Positions 35,676 to 47,754 are shown, counted from the first letter of the stretch. The stretch is DNA of 64,000 nt from Temnothorax longispinosus (GCF_030848805.1 NC_092359.1:10432623-10496622), one strand, 5' to 3'. Program-made: numbers and translations. The notes: a model not told the origin generated them from the letters alone.

Positions 35676-35748
35676 AGTGGTCTACCACGTAAGGCAGTTG
35701 GCTCACGATCCAGAGGTCCCGAGTTCGAATCCCACCAAGGTAGGTGTG
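35676..35748 (+). repeat. tRNA-like (SINE-type) segment
   Basis: GAGTTCGAATCCC is a good polymerase III B box, preceded by GGCAGTTGGCTC, which resembles an A box. CTACC and GGTAG at the ends could pair. A free-standing functional tRNA is not convincing; it is more likely a tRNA-derived SINE fragment. Confidence 0.4.
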
Positions 35749-36070
35749 TTTTTATATGTGTTTTTAAATACGAGAAAATATTTATAATCATAGACTGCAT
35801 CTTAAGAAACAAATTTAGTTAAAAAATAGTAATAAAATTTCAAAATAAATAATTTTTTTTTTGTCGGGTGAATATTTGTTCATTATGGTTGTAACATCCA
35901 TATATTATGGTTGCAACATCCATATAGTAGCTACCTTCACTAAGGTTAGGGCAACCATATGGAAACCATAGGTCACTTCCAGAGTACTATGGTTTCCATA
36001 ACCCTTTTGTATGGATGGGCGAAAATTAACAGCATTATTCTGTTGTAGCAACCGTAACTTTTTCTCCGTG

Positions 36071-36161
36071 AAGCAAAATGTAAAGATTGTGGCAAAACAA
36101 TGTCTTTTTTAAGACATACGGGATATTTACGAGTACATATAAAAAGACATTCCATAAAAAT
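36071..36161 (+). pseudogene. Zinc-finger cassette Z5, 3' part
   Basis: Finger 2 (CKDC, LRHTGYLRVH, RH) continues after the transposon. It runs directly into sequence resembling the 27093 intron block (TTTCTTGGAAAAAGGTAAG), so the normal donor is lost. Confidence 0.75.
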
Positions 36162-37460
36162 CTTTCTTGGAAAAAGGTAAGTTTGGATATTTATGTGCGA
36201 GATCCGGTAGTTAGGTAAATTCAAACTATATATCCGTATAAACGTACATCTTAATAAATAAACTATATCTCTTTTTTATCTTTGTGAGAAACCTCCACCA
36301 CATTATTCCATCCCCCCGACCTTTTCTCCACCAAAAATCACCTCCTACTCGCCCCTCTTAACTCCGGGCCAACCGCTCGCTCCGCTCGCCGAACCGCAAC
36401 CTATTATAAATATAGTATAGATTATATAACATTTTATATAGTATATGTTCATATATGTTTTTTTTTCTTGTATAATCTCTGCAATTTGTATGTACAAGAA
36501 GAATTATAAGAAAAAGAATTAGAAAATAATTAAAAGGATGGATGAACTTCCGAAAACCTCTCACGCCCAATTTACGTATTATTTGGTGGAAATATTTCAA
36601 ATGGCCTCCAAATAAATACCCTTAAATGGATTTTTATCGAGAAAAATAAAGGCATAAAATGTTCAAATAAAGTATATGTATAGTCAAACACAATTTAAAA
36701 CCTTTTCAAAATTAATTTTAGATATCAAAGAAGTATATTCTGGTTGAAGACGTAATAAATCTATTAAAAATTAAAAATTTAACCCTTTTTTTTATTTTTA
36801 TTTAATTATTTTTAATTTTTATAAAATTATGATTTAGTATGTGATAGACTCATTACAACTTTCCACTCGAAACGAGGTCCACTCCATATCGCCCACTAGA
36901 AAAGTGCCACATGGATTTACAACTTTTCACGCGTGGAAAATTCACGTACCTATGTACTTTGCAAGGCACACTATGCGTCTAGTTCAATGGTAGTGGAGCC
37001 CCCCGCAGGGGGGCGGAACCTACTGCATCCACGCATGCACTTTTCCACCCACACAACACCATTGGTTATCTTTTTTTTAATGTTATTCTCAATTCATAAA
37101 GTAAGATATAATTTATTTTTATTACAAGAACATGAAGACGTTAATTTTGTCGAAAAATTAAATTTTTTGTTTTAGAAACTAAGCATTTGCGGAAGTTAAC
37201 ACTGTAGGTTTTGACTGCATTTAGTGAGTACTATATATCTGTGAAATTTTATCAAAATCGGGAGGTATTCGGAAGTTTATCCAAAAGAATAATTTTCGCA
37301 TTGTTTTTTATTGTTCTTGCATTGTTCATTTATTTGCCTATATATAATCATATATAATCATACATAAATGTAATGATTGTATATAAAATACAATTATATA
37401 TAATTATATATGAAAATTAACAAAAGTTTCGCTCGACAAAGCAACAGCTAAATAATTTCA
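36162..37460. other. Array-derived tail then unassigned repeats
   Basis: 36162-36290 matches 27093-27235. The block 36870-37060 (TTCACGCGTGGAAAA, GTGGAGCCCCCCGCAG) recurs at 61125-61270, marking another interspersed repeat. No gene. Confidence 0.45.
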
Positions 37461-39835
37461 AACGGCCAATTTCGAGCTATTACTAGATGTTAGAAAAATA
37501 TTCAATACATTCAATAATAGTATACAGACTTGTTTACGTTTCGTGCCTTACTTGGCCTTCTTCAGAACAATAAAAAAATTATAAAGAAAAACGCATTATA
37601 ATATATCGCATTATTCTACGAACAAAACGGATCAATTCGATCCAACGCCACAATTCACATTAATTCGGTCTCACCCAAGTAATTGGACAATTAGTCGTAT
37701 TGAAGTCAGAAATATATTGCCAAATATTCGTCAATTCGTCTACACGCAGAATCGGTCGTTTTCTTCGCTGCATGACACTTATGCGTCCATGAAACCCGTA
37801 TAGATGTGAGATCCTTTGTCGCCAGACCTTAGTGGCAACTATATCAAAGTTAGAACTTACATAAGATCAAAACGAAAATTAGATTAAAACGAGTTTAGCG
37901 TTATAAACGGACTCACATAAGCGGTCAATGAAACAAAGAACTAGGATGAATTCCTTTCATCGTCTCACAAAGCGTGTGTTCGTCGCGAAGGATATAACAG
38001 ACGACTGAGACAATACCCGCATCGCAAGGGCACAGTAAACAATGATCATTGTTATTAACAAAACAGATGAATTAAGATAACCGATTCAAGATATCAAAAT
38101 CGGCATCGTTTAGTAGTTCCGTGTCCTTATTTAAATTTATACCATTAGTTTGCTCTTTAATATGTATCATTTCTGCGGTTAATCTTTTTTTGTAATTATG
38201 CTCAATTTCTAAGATGCGTGCATTTTCCCAGTCAAATGAATGATTGAATTTTGTGGTATGTTCTGAGACAACGGAATGTTTGGACTCGTCTAATCTTATA
38301 TTGCTTTTATGTTCCTTTAATCTGCTTTGTAATTGCCTCTTAGTTTGACCGACGTAAGAGGCATCACAATTTTTACAACAGATTTTGTAAATTACGGAAA
38401 AATGGGCGTTCTTATCCTTATGGACCTTAATGATGCTACTAAGATTGTTAAGAGTGCGGTATTCCACCAAATTTTCAGTTTTATCGACTGCTGAGGCGAT
38501 GATTTCGGAAGTATGTTTTAAATACGGCATAACAATAAAACTTTTTGTTTGCTGTGCACATTCGGAATCATTACCCGTATTATTATTCTTTATGGACTGA
38601 AGTTTTCTCAGTCTTTTGTTAATATGCAAGAATATTAGATCGATGGGATATCCGTTTCCAAGCAATTGATGACAAAATTTAAATTTTTATTATAAAACTG
38701 GGATGTGATAACATGATTGCTTTGTCCACTAGGCTATAGATTGTTCCTATTTTGTGTTGGATAGGATGATTCGAAAAGAAGGACAATAATAGCCTACCAG
38801 AAAAAGTTTCTTTGTGGAACTAATCTGTTATAATCGTGTCTCCCCTTACAATCAACATCAAATCCAGAAAGCTAAGACGGCCATTATTTTCGTACTCTAT
38901 TGTAAAATTAAGTCTATCATGATAACGGTTAAAGTGATCCAGAACATCCTGAACGTTGTCTTTAGGAATCTTCATAATAATGTCATCCACTATAGCGCTT
39001 GTAAAACGACGACGATAGATGGATGTCCAATGCGCCCAAAACCCTTTTCTCCAAATCCTCCATAACAATGTCGGCCACTGTCGGGGATAAAGGGGAGCCC
39101 ATTGGAGATCCAAATGTTTGCTTATAGGTGACACCGTTAAACGTGAAAAAGGTGGAAGCCAGTACAAATTTGACTGCAGTAATAAATTCAGCACGAGATA
39201 AACTTGTTTTTGTTTTTATAAACTTCCATCTCTTTTTTAAATCCTCCACGACCAACTCAGATGGAACATTCGTAAACAATGATACCGCGTCCAATGAGAT
39301 CAGAATCTCCGACTTCTGCACTTTTATTTTCGATAGGTCAGTACACAATTCAAAACTGTTGTTGACGTGGCTTTTTGGTTTTGGTAAACTTTCAGCTAAA
39401 ATTTTTTGCAGAAAAGCTGCTAAATTATACAGAGCCGTGTTGACAGATGAGACTATTATTCTAAAGGGAACGTTCTTTTTGTGAATCTTTGGAAGACCAT
39501 AAGCCTTTCATGGACGCATAAGTGTCATGCAACGAAGGAAACGACCGATTCTGCGTGTAGATTGACGAATATTTGACAATATATTTCTGACTTCAACATG
39601 ACTAATTGTCCAATTACTTGGGTGAGATCGAATTAATCTGAATTGTGGCGTTGGATCGAATTGATTTGTTTTGTTTGTAGAATAATGCTATATATTATAA
39701 TGCGTTTTTCTTTATAATTTTTTTATTGTTCTGAAGAAGGCCAAGTAAGGCACGAAACGTAAACAAGTCTGTATACTATTATTGAATGTATTAAATATTT
39801 TTCTAACATCTGGTAATAGCTCGAAATTGGCCGTT
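37461..39835 (-). mobile_element. 5'-truncated Penelope-like element
   Basis: The broken RT/GIY-YIG gene is bounded by inverted copies of one 330-bp sequence, 37461-37793 and 39506-39835 (for example AAGGCCAAGTAAGGCACGAA). Terminal repeats in inverted arrangement with a 5'-truncated body are typical of Penelope-like elements (family knowledge). Confidence 0.8.
38072..39512 (-). pseudogene. Penelope-like reverse transcriptase with GIY-YIG nuclease (broken)
   Basis: Reading from 39512 leftwards, the protein starts in the RT at AYGLPKIHK, so the amino-terminal part is missing. RT fingers/palm motifs follow (SLDAVSLFTNVP, GSPMGSPLSPTVAD). A one-base frameshift falls exactly at the catalytic V-D-D motif (about 38995), and a TAG at about 38818 interrupts the thumb (KETFSGR, GTIYSLVDKA). 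The GIY-YIG endonuclease (38072-38665) shows YKICCKNCDASYVGQTKRQL, R..EH and the downstream acidic/asparagine region. The GIY-YIG frame itself is open. The element cannot be autonomous as it stands. Confidence 0.85.
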
Positions 39836-40137
39836 TAAAATTATTTAATTATATATGAGCAAATTTTTCACATTTGCTTAGACTTTATTTTTTTGTAAAA
39901 AAAACATTATCTTTTTAATTATTTTCTAATTTTTTTTTTAATTATTTTTCTTGTACATACAAACAGAAATTATACAAGAGAAAAAAACGTAGTATGGACA
40001 TATATGGACATATTTTATATAATATTTTATACAGGGGAAGCCCTGCAGCGCGGATGTGTTAAGGTTTAGCAAGAAGAAAGACAGTTAAAAATTGGAAACT
40101 TTTTTTATCTAATAATCCTCTCGAAGTAATCAACTTA
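39836..40137. other. AT-rich spacer
   Basis: No gene or repeat structure was recognised between the Penelope-like element and the palindromic array. Confidence 0.4.
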
Positions 40138-40766
40138 AAAAAGTGTGCAAGTAGAAACTTGCACATTGCTTCCTCATAGTTTTTTAGTGTGCAAGTAGAA
40201 ACTTGCACATTGCTTTCTCATAGTTTTTAAATGTGCAAGTAGAAACTTGTACATTGCTTCCTTATAGTTTTTAAGTGAGAAAGTAGAAACTTGCACATTG
40301 CTTCCTCATAGTTCTTAAGTGAGCAAGTAGAAACTTGTGTGCACATTGCTTTCTTATAGTTTTTAAGTGTGCAAGTAGAAACCTGCACATTGATTTCTCT
40401 ATGAGGAAGCCTGTTTTTGTATGCATAATTATTAGTAGATATTTATTAATTTGGCTTCCTCATAGAGGAAACAATGCAGGTTTCTACTTGCACACTTAAA
40501 AACTATAAGGAAGCAATGTGCGAGTTTCTACTTGCTCACTTAAAAACTATAAGGAAGCAATGTGCAAGTTTCTACTTGCTCACTTAAAAACTATAAGGAA
40601 GCAATGTACACAAGTTTCTACTTGCACATTTAAAAACTATGAGAAAGCAATGTGCAAGTTTCTACTTGCACACTAAAAAACTATGAGGAAGCAATGTGCA
40701 AGTTTCTACTTGCACACTTAAAAATTATGAGGAAGCAATGTGCAAGTTTCTACTTGCACACTTTTT
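40138..40766. repeat. Palindromic tandem array of 45-bp units
   Basis: Six direct units (GTGCAAGTAGAAACTTGCAC, then ATTGCTTCCTCATAG) run rightward to 40425. After a 63-bp spacer, seven units run in reverse to 40766. Each unit also contains its own inverted core GTGCAAGT...ACTTGCAC. It forms the left end of a family E element. Confidence 0.85.
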
Positions 40767-41715
40767 TTTATGGATAGAGTATCATTAAAGATAGATTGGT
40801 GTTGAATTTGGTGTTGAATTTACTCTAAGTTATTTGATGGATAGCCGATCCTCAAAACCGATCCTCAATAAATTTAAATTCGACGTTTTCGAACATAAGC
40901 AACACATTGGCATCGAAAACTCAAAATACAATTTTTACTTTGGTTTTTTCTACCCCTATTTCATATATAATTCTTTTAAATTAGGTTGATTAGACTTAGC
41001 TTTATATGCGATCAAAATTATGGACTTTTGATCGCGTATAAAGCTGGGTCTAATCAACCATTGGCATCGAAAACTCAAAAAACAATTTTTACCTCGATTT
41101 TTTCTACCCTTATTTCATATATAATTCTTTTAAATTCGGTTGATTAAAATTAGCTTTATATGCGATCAAAATTATGGACCTTTCATCGCGTATAAAGCTC
41201 GGTCTAATCATCCAAATCTTAAAAAATTATATATGAAATAAAGATAGAAAAGACTAAAAAATATAATAAAATTAGAAATAGATCGATATCTCCAAATTTG
41301 CGGAAGTTAGAACAACCACGGACATTTCTAAAAAAATTTAAAATTTTTAAAAAAAAGAACCCCTTTACCGATCATCGCCAAATTCAATACCAACCTTCCT
41401 TGAATGATACTCTATCGATTAAAAAAAAACAACCCGATATCTCAATATTTACGGAAGTTAGAGCAACCACGGACATCAAATCTGCACATACACACACACA
41501 CAGACATTTTTTTTAGGCGATATTTTAACGTTTTACAACGATCTGAACATATTGGCAGAAAAAACTCAAAAACCAATCTCTTCATTGGTTTTTTCTACTT
41601 TTATTTCATATATAATTTTTTTGAATTTGGTTGATTAAATCCAACTTAAACGCAATCAAAGGTTCATATATGAAATTCACGAAAACAAAGCTTCCTCTAT
41701 GAGGAAGCAAAAAAA
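40767..41715. mobile_element. Family E body, copy 3
   Basis: It contains the CGATCATCGCCAAATTCAATAC and ATTATGGACTTTTGATCGCG modules and ends TTCCTCTATGAGGAAGC. Together with the array to its left it matches 51750-53222 in reverse orientation. Two short frames (41298-41516, 41404-41634) are not coding. Confidence 0.65.
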
Positions 41716-41903
41716 TAAAAAAGTTAAACATTTAAACCTCTTTGCAATCAAAAATTTAAGTAAAAGAAACTGTCCGCTTTGCCGGACACCTCTGGGTAAA
41801 GCGGACGGGTCACTGAAACTGGTCTCCGTTTATTTCGCTTGGTCTGTTTTACATTTGTATTAAAAAACCATCTTAAAACAGAAAAAACAGCAGTCACAAA
41901 TAT

Positions 41904-42057
41904 GGCCCGTATTCATAATCCGTTCTAATTTCAAGACTTTCTTAAGTATAATGTCTTAAGTAATATGGCTCTGTGATTGATTTATGGACACTTTATGGCA
42001 TCTTAAGATTGTACTTAAGACAGTTTTAAATATAAAATCTGACTATGAATACCAGCC
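41904..42057. mobile_element. 154-bp MITE
   Basis: GGCCCGTATTCATAATC and GACTATGAATACCAGCC are inverted ends. The inner part repeats CTTAAG words. A half copy (CGACTATGAATACCGGCC) lies at 43986-44003. Confidence 0.6.
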
Positions 42058-42517
42058 TGTGACCGAAGAGAATATGGTTTATCCGCTATGCCCAAAAGAC
42101 TTACTTAGCGTGAACTAGGAAAAGTTAAAATAAGCATGAGCAACAAGAGAAAAATTTTAAACTCCAGTAGAGTTTTAAAAACAGAGAATTCTAATAAAAA
42201 AACATTCATAGTAGTTAAGGAACAATTACTATTAATAATCAAGCTACGCTACCTTAGCGAAAATCGCAAGAAAACACAAAATTTATTTTTTTTTCATAAA
42301 AAACGCACGAGAGCAATTACGTTTTTTCGCACTGCCTATGGCATCGGCAATGACGGCGACCGGTCGCTCCTTCTTCCTGCAGAGACTCATATAGCGCTAT
42401 ATCTAATATAGATAAGCAAAAAAAAGCCTATCCGCTTTAATTGCCCGGGGGCATTCCTTAATATTATATGATTATATATATTTAAATATGTTTTTATACA
42501 AAACATTTTTGCTGGAA

Positions 42518-42868
42518 TATTCTTCATCTCAACTAAAGCTAGAATAGAACAATTACGTTAAAATAGCATTTTTCCCTAATTTGATTTTATATCATATCGG
42601 TCGAGTTTCACTTATTTACTGTATTAATCAGAAATTCAGTTTAGACATTAATTGTTTGACATTAACATTACAGAAATTTGGGATATGAAACATTCTCTCC
42701 CTGTCGCTTTCTCTTCCTTCCTCCTTCTCACTCTCACTTACAAAACTTTACTCCATTACGGTTCACCTACAATAAGTACATATAATAGCATTAAGTAATA
42801 CGTACAGTTGTAGTATTTTAATAATTATTACCTTTTTCTAATTTTAATCACACTACTTTTCTATGCAG
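42518..42868 (+). repeat. Unit U2 leader, right part
   Basis: It continues the leader interrupted at 29997 (AGAACAATTACGTTAAAATAG, CATATCGGTCG, the pyrimidine-rich TCCCTGTCGCTTTCTC stretch) up to the acceptor CTATGCAG. No dsRBD ORF is present between leader and linker, unlike U1. Confidence 0.6.
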
Positions 42869-42994
42869 ACCAAGCACTTCAAGTTTAGCGGATAATGGTA
42901 TGGATCCTTCTGCAGAACGTCAGAGTCAAGATATGTCTGGTTTGCCCGTTCAATCATTTAAAGAAACGACAGAAAAAACAGGCGCATTTAATGA
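42869..42994 (+). CDS. Linker cassette L9 (class A)
   Basis: 126 nt; acceptor CTATGCAG. The donor is GTGATT instead of GTAATT, so the read-through stop is TGA instead of TAA. The peptide carries PSAERQSQDMSGLPVQS. Confidence 0.68.
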
Positions 42995-43158
42995 GTGATT
43001 ATTTGTTTTGCTTATATCATACAATATAACGATATCTTGATATTTAATTTTTTACTCTTTTACAAGATTTACAATTTTTTACTCTTTTGCAAGAAAGTAA
43101 TTTTACAACGTTAATATTTTACATAATTTTGTTTCTAATTGCACCCTTTTCAATGTAG

Positions 43159-43278
43159 ACCAAGCACTTCAATTACAACGGGTTTTGATACAAATCCTAC
43201 TGCAGAATGTCAAAGTCAAGATGATTTGGATCCTCAAACATGTGAACAATCGCAAAAAGAAACAAGGGCACGTATTGG
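43159..43278 (+). CDS. Linker cassette L10 (class B)
   Basis: 120 nt; two codons shorter (SQDDLDPQTCEQ) but in frame. Acceptor AATGTAG, donor GG|GTAATT. It is close to L7. Confidence 0.68.
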
Positions 43279-43794
43279 GTAATTATCTGTTTTGTTTATA
43301 TCATACAATTTAATGATATCTTACTCTTGAAATACTTACTCTTCTACAAAAGATTAATTTAATTTTATCTAAAATATCCGTACAAAACATACCTTTTTTG
43401 AAAAAAGATAATAAAATGCGCCAGGTATACGTGCTTTATACACAATCTTCATTTTAAAAAATTTTGATCTAATTTAGTCATATAACTTTATTTGTGTGTC
43501 TTGCTACAAAAACAATTATACTCGAAAGTTTGCATCAAGTGAATGAGATAAATTAGTAACATCTGATTTCTTAAATGATGTTTCTTTATTACTACATATT
43601 CGTTGTGTATGTATTCTAAAAAAAAGCACGTACACAGCAAATATAATAAATATCTAGTAAAGAACACGTACACAAAAACTATAATAAAAATAAGGTATAA
43701 CATTTAGAAATATAAAAAAGATTTTTTATAATATAAAAAAATATATAAAAAAGATGTAATATATAGAAAAATTTTAAGAGAAAAAGAAAAAAAA

Positions 43795-44632
43795 AACAAA
43801 GCTTTCTCTATGAGGAAGCAAAAGAGGCGGAAAAGGCAAAAGAGAAGCAAGATTAAAATGGTGCAAATTAGAAATTTGCACTTGGCTTCCTCTATGAAGA
43901 GGAAGTGACGTCTTAAGATGCTAATACAGCCCTCTGATTAGCTGATGACGCCTTAAGACTTAAGACGATCTTGAATATAAGACCCGACTATGAATACCGG
44001 CCTTAAAGAACTATATAAAATAGAAATAGAGAAGACTGAAGAATATAACAAAATTAAAAATAGACCGATATCTTAAAATTTACAGAAGTTAAAGCTATTA
44101 CAGACATTTTTCTAAAAATTAGGGACCTTTGATCGCGTATAAAGCTGAGTCTAATCAACCAAATCTTAAAGAATTGTATATGAAATAGGGGTAGAAAAGA
44201 CTGAAAAATATAATAAAATTAGAAATAGATCGATATCTCCAAATTTGCGGAAATTAAAGCATAAACAAACATTTCTGCAAAAATTCAAAATTTTATTAAA
44301 AAAGAACCCCTTGATTATTAGCAATTTTTATTAATTCTATATATTCTTCAGTTTTTTCTACCCTTATTTCATATATAATTCGTTAAGATTTGGTTGATTA
44401 GTTCTGGAGTTATAGAAATTTCGGTAAATTTTGCACATACACACACACATACACACATACACACATACACACATTCACACATACACACATTCACACATAC
44501 ACACATACATACATACAGACATTTTTTAAAATTGCAATTTTTCGACGTTTTAGAACATTCTGAACACATTCAGAAAAACAAAAAAAAAATTTTTTTTAAC
44601 GAAAACAAATTTTCCTCTATGAGGAAGCAAAA
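43795..44632. mobile_element. Family E, copy 4
   Basis: Bounded by GCTTTCTCTATGAGGAAGC and TTTCCTCTATGAGGAAGC. It includes a half MITE at 43910-44003 and a (CACATA)n microsatellite at 44435-44518. Confidence 0.55.
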
Positions 44633-44930
44633 AACATTATTAAGAAAATCAGATGTTACTACTAATTTAATAATCGATTCACTTGATGCAAACTTTTGGG
44701 TATTATTGTAAATATTTTAAAGAAACATCAAAGGTTACTGAATTATCATATTCACTTGGTGCAAAATTTCTAATATTGTTTTTTCATCCAAGGCATGTAA
44801 AGTCGATACTCGAATCTATCGAAGTTTATTGTTGTTGCTTTTCCGCGATGTCGATTGGTTTTCTCACTGCGCTTACTTCATGAGCAGCTGTCATCGTATA
44901 TTTTGACAGTTGTATTGTATGTAATGTTAA

Positions 44931-45780
44931 GGTGGTTCATGCATTACTTGCAAGTCAAATAGGCAACTATTCTTATTAGTGATAAATAAGTGTGATTTTT
45001 GTCCGTAAAAATCAGCATATAATTAGATTTATTATTTATGACATATTTAATGTTATACGACCTCTACGTAATTAAAATATTGAGACAAAAGTCACATCTT
45101 TTACTAGAGTTGTGAGCCGTGTGAATATATGTACAACAGCAGCGCGGCAACGTTATATGATAAATAGAATAAACAATGCATGTTAACATTATTTGGACAT
45201 TTTATAACCTCATTGTATTAAAACTTGTTTATTCAGTATTGCAGATCTTGATCAAACTTAATTTTAATTCTCTTTAGAAATGGACGAATATTTTTGTTTC
45301 ACTCTTTGTTATTCAGCGTCCAGAACATGGTAAACGTTGAATGTTTTGGGATATGCGCTATACTCATCAGCTGACACATGCGTTGCCAAGCTGCCGCTAA
45401 TGCCGCTCGAGTCCAGCTGTCAGTTCCGTGTTGTCAATTTAGTCAATCGAAAATTACGTTTTATTATTATATAGTACGGTCAATGAACTCGGGCTTCGTC
45501 CAGTATCTTGCAAAATGTTTATTGCATCGTTTCGTCAGTTTTTGGTTCGTTCATCTATTTTTGAAATATTGTAATTTTTGCAGCATAAGTGCTTTAGCCT
45601 CGTTTTTCGCAAGAGGGGCTTCCCCCCCCCCCGCGTTAAATTGGCAAAGTTTACGGACATCTCCGGAACCAAACGGTTAAAAAATCCGAAATTTTACAGA
45701 CACACTCTAGGAACGTTAATCTTTCATGTCATATGACATTTTCCGGGCTAACTACATTTGACCTAAATGCATGAACCACC
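44931..45780. mobile_element. TTAA-flanked 850-bp element
   Basis: TTAA 44927-44930 and 45781-45784 border GGTGGTTCATGCATT and AATGCATGAACCACC. The interior has no recognised protein; the 45378-45680 frame lacks domains. piggyBac-type MITE. Confidence 0.82.
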
Positions 45781-46058
45781 TTAAAGCTAAATAGTGCACG
45801 CGAAGCGCGCGTCTGTGGTGTCTAGTATAGTAAAAAACACAAATAAAATTATAACATCAAATATTATTCAAAATTTTTTTAACTTAAATTTTGTAGATTT
45901 GTACGTGATCTGGTAATTAAGAAAATTTAAATTATATATCTATATAAACATACACTCTAATAAAAAAAAACCTCTTTTTGATCTTTGTGAGAAATTCTAC
46001 AAGCATTTTTTAAGGCGCTCACTGTATCACATTTAGTATGAGACAATCTATATTACAG

Positions 46059-46397
46059 GACTGTTATAATGGCACCGAAAAGAAAACGCAGCAAGCAGTG
46101 GAGTTATTTCGAACAATTAAAACCTTCGTTGGTAAAGTGCACAATCTGTAAAAAAGAAATTAGGATACCTCAGCCAACAAGACGCTCAAAAATGTTTAGA
46201 GCACACTTATTAATTAGACACGGAATATTTCTCGATAATGACACACTACCTGCCGACTTAAGGCAATATTACTCGGAGTTACCGGGACATAAGGCAAAAT
46301 GTAATGATTGTGGTAAAACAAAGTCTATTTTAACAAATATTGCACATTTACGAAAACATTTAAGAAGACATTCCACAAGAATCCTGAATCGAGATGA
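46059..46397 (+). CDS. Zinc-finger cassette Z6 (intact)
   Basis: 113 codons. Basic lead (APKRKRSKQW), finger 1 with CTIC, variable IPQPTRRSKMF, HLLIRH. The spacer is one codon shorter (NDTLPADLRQYY). Finger 2: CNDC, ILTNIAHLRKH, RRH. Acceptor TATTACAG, donor GA|GTAAGT, AATAAA at 46442. Confidence 0.82.
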
Positions 46398-46657
46398 GTA
46401 AGTACACATTCAAAAAATTATTAAAATACTGGAGACTATAAAATAAATATAATAATAAAACATAGCTAAAAAAACAATCAAATAAAAGTTTTTATCAGGG
46501 CACCCATGTAACACTTATTTGCAATTTCGATCATAAATGTGCCTTTCAAATAATAATAATAATATTTCGTAATAATATTAATATTTCAATTATTTTGTAT
46601 ATATAGTTTAAATAAATTTGATTCGCTTATTTTCACGTTCTTTTATGCATAAAAAAA

Positions 46658-46974
46658 CGTAGGGAGTTTTGGAATTATTTCGAGGAATTAAAACCTTCGC
46701 TGATAAAGTGCATGACCTGTAAAAAAGAAATTCAGATACCTCATCAATCAAGACTCGTGCCAATATTCAGAGCACACTTATCAATTAAACATGGAATATT
46801 TCTCAATAATGACACTTTCGCACTACCTGACGATTTGAGGCAATATTACTCGGAGTTACCGGGACATAAGGCAAAATGTAAAAATTGTGGTAAAACAAAG
46901 TCTTTCCTAACAAATATTGCACGTTTACGAAAACATTTAAGAAGACATTCCACAAGAATTCTAAACCGAGATGA
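46658..46974 (+). pseudogene. Zinc-finger cassette Z7 without acceptor
   Basis: Both fingers are intact (CMTC, variable IPHQSRLVPIF, HLSIKH; CKNC, FLTNIARLRKH, RRH) and the donor GA|GTAAGT is kept. The first 30 bases including the TATTACAG acceptor are replaced by TTTTATGCATAAAAAAACG, so it cannot be spliced in the usual way. AATAAA follows. Confidence 0.7.
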
Positions 46975-47754
46975 GTAAGTACACATTCAAAAAATTATTA
47001 AAATACTAAAAATTATAAAATAAATGTAATAATAAAACAATCAATAACTAAAGAAAATTGAGCAAATGAAAGTTTTTGTGAGAGCATTCATATATTTATT
47101 AGCAATATTGATCATAAATGTGTCTCTCAAAACGTGCTAATAATAATTTTTCCATTATTTCGCATTTAGTTTAAATAAATTTTGTTAAAGTTTAATTTTG
47201 AAAAAGATATGTGTAATACATAAAAAATATATCATAATTTGACCGTAGATGGCGATTTAGTTTAATTATTTGATTGCATATCATAACGGTCATAGAATTC
47301 GCTCGTGTTACTGCAAAAATATAAACTGCATGATTTATACATAGTTCTTAAAGATATTGAAATTAATGTGCGAGAGTATGTATATACAGAGTATTTTCTA
47401 CTTAATCACAAACGAAAAAATATTCATACAAACAAGTACACGTGTACATATACGTACACAAATAACGCAAACACATACATGAAGACACTCAACATTCACA
47501 AATACACGCGCATATGTACTCTTTACATATAAAAGAAGGCATCAGGTTATCTGAAAGAGACTCTGGCAGACACTCAGATTCTATGACTTCAGAGCCCCAT
47601 ATTCTTTTATCTTTCAATTTTCTATGGTTGTGACACGGCAGACATATGTTCAGAATCACGAAAACTATAATAACTCAGGACGAAGCAATTGGGTATTGGC
47701 AGAGGTCCCTTTCTATAACAAACAGTTTTTTATGTATCAAAAATTTTATATTTT
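46975..47754. other. Downstream block of U2 plus unassigned DNA
   Basis: It starts with the standard post-zinc-finger block. 47210-47750 is unassigned, with a (CACATA)-like simple stretch near 47440. The 47305-47532 frame has no domain. Confidence 0.4.

Larger units (their letters stand above)
34915..36070. mobile_element. TIR element inserted in Z5, with reiterated ATGGTTGC words
   Basis: The ends CACGGAGAAAATTGTTACGG and CCGTAACTTTTTCTCCGTG are inverted. A 2-bp (AA) duplication is the simplest reading of the split exon. The interior repeats ATGGTTGYAAC and ATGGTTTCCATA near both ends, and holds a strong hairpin and a tRNA-like stretch. No transposase. Confidence 0.75.
29998..42517. mobile_element. 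12.5-kb insertion with about 55-bp inverted ends
   Basis: The left end (TTCCGGTAAAAAG, then TATAAAAACATATTTAAATA) is mirrored at the right end (TATTTAAATATGTTTTTATA, then GCTGGAA); most of 55 positions agree. The two flanks together recreate the leader continuous at 22530, 48040 and 55695. Contents include LINE-like material, zinc-finger exons Z4 and Z5, a Penelope-like element and family E repeats. No transposase was recognised, so the ends could also be two MITE copies joined by later rearrangement. Confidence 0.5.
43279..46058 (+). other. Intron-like stretch of U2 filled with repeats
   Basis: It holds the conserved post-linker block (about 43380-43560), family E copy 4, and a TTAA element. 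No coding exon was found until Z6. Confidence 0.5.

Noticed and set aside
38814..39484. Plus-strand frames over the Penelope-like element
   Set aside because: They are antisense to the readable reverse transcriptase.
40138..40766. CRISPR-like repeat array
   Set aside because: Units are contiguous without unique spacers and run in two opposing blocks; eukaryotic palindromic tandem repeat.
46658..46974. Z7 as a functional exon
   Set aside because: Both fingers are fine, but the acceptor and first codons are replaced by unrelated sequence; kept as a pseudogene.
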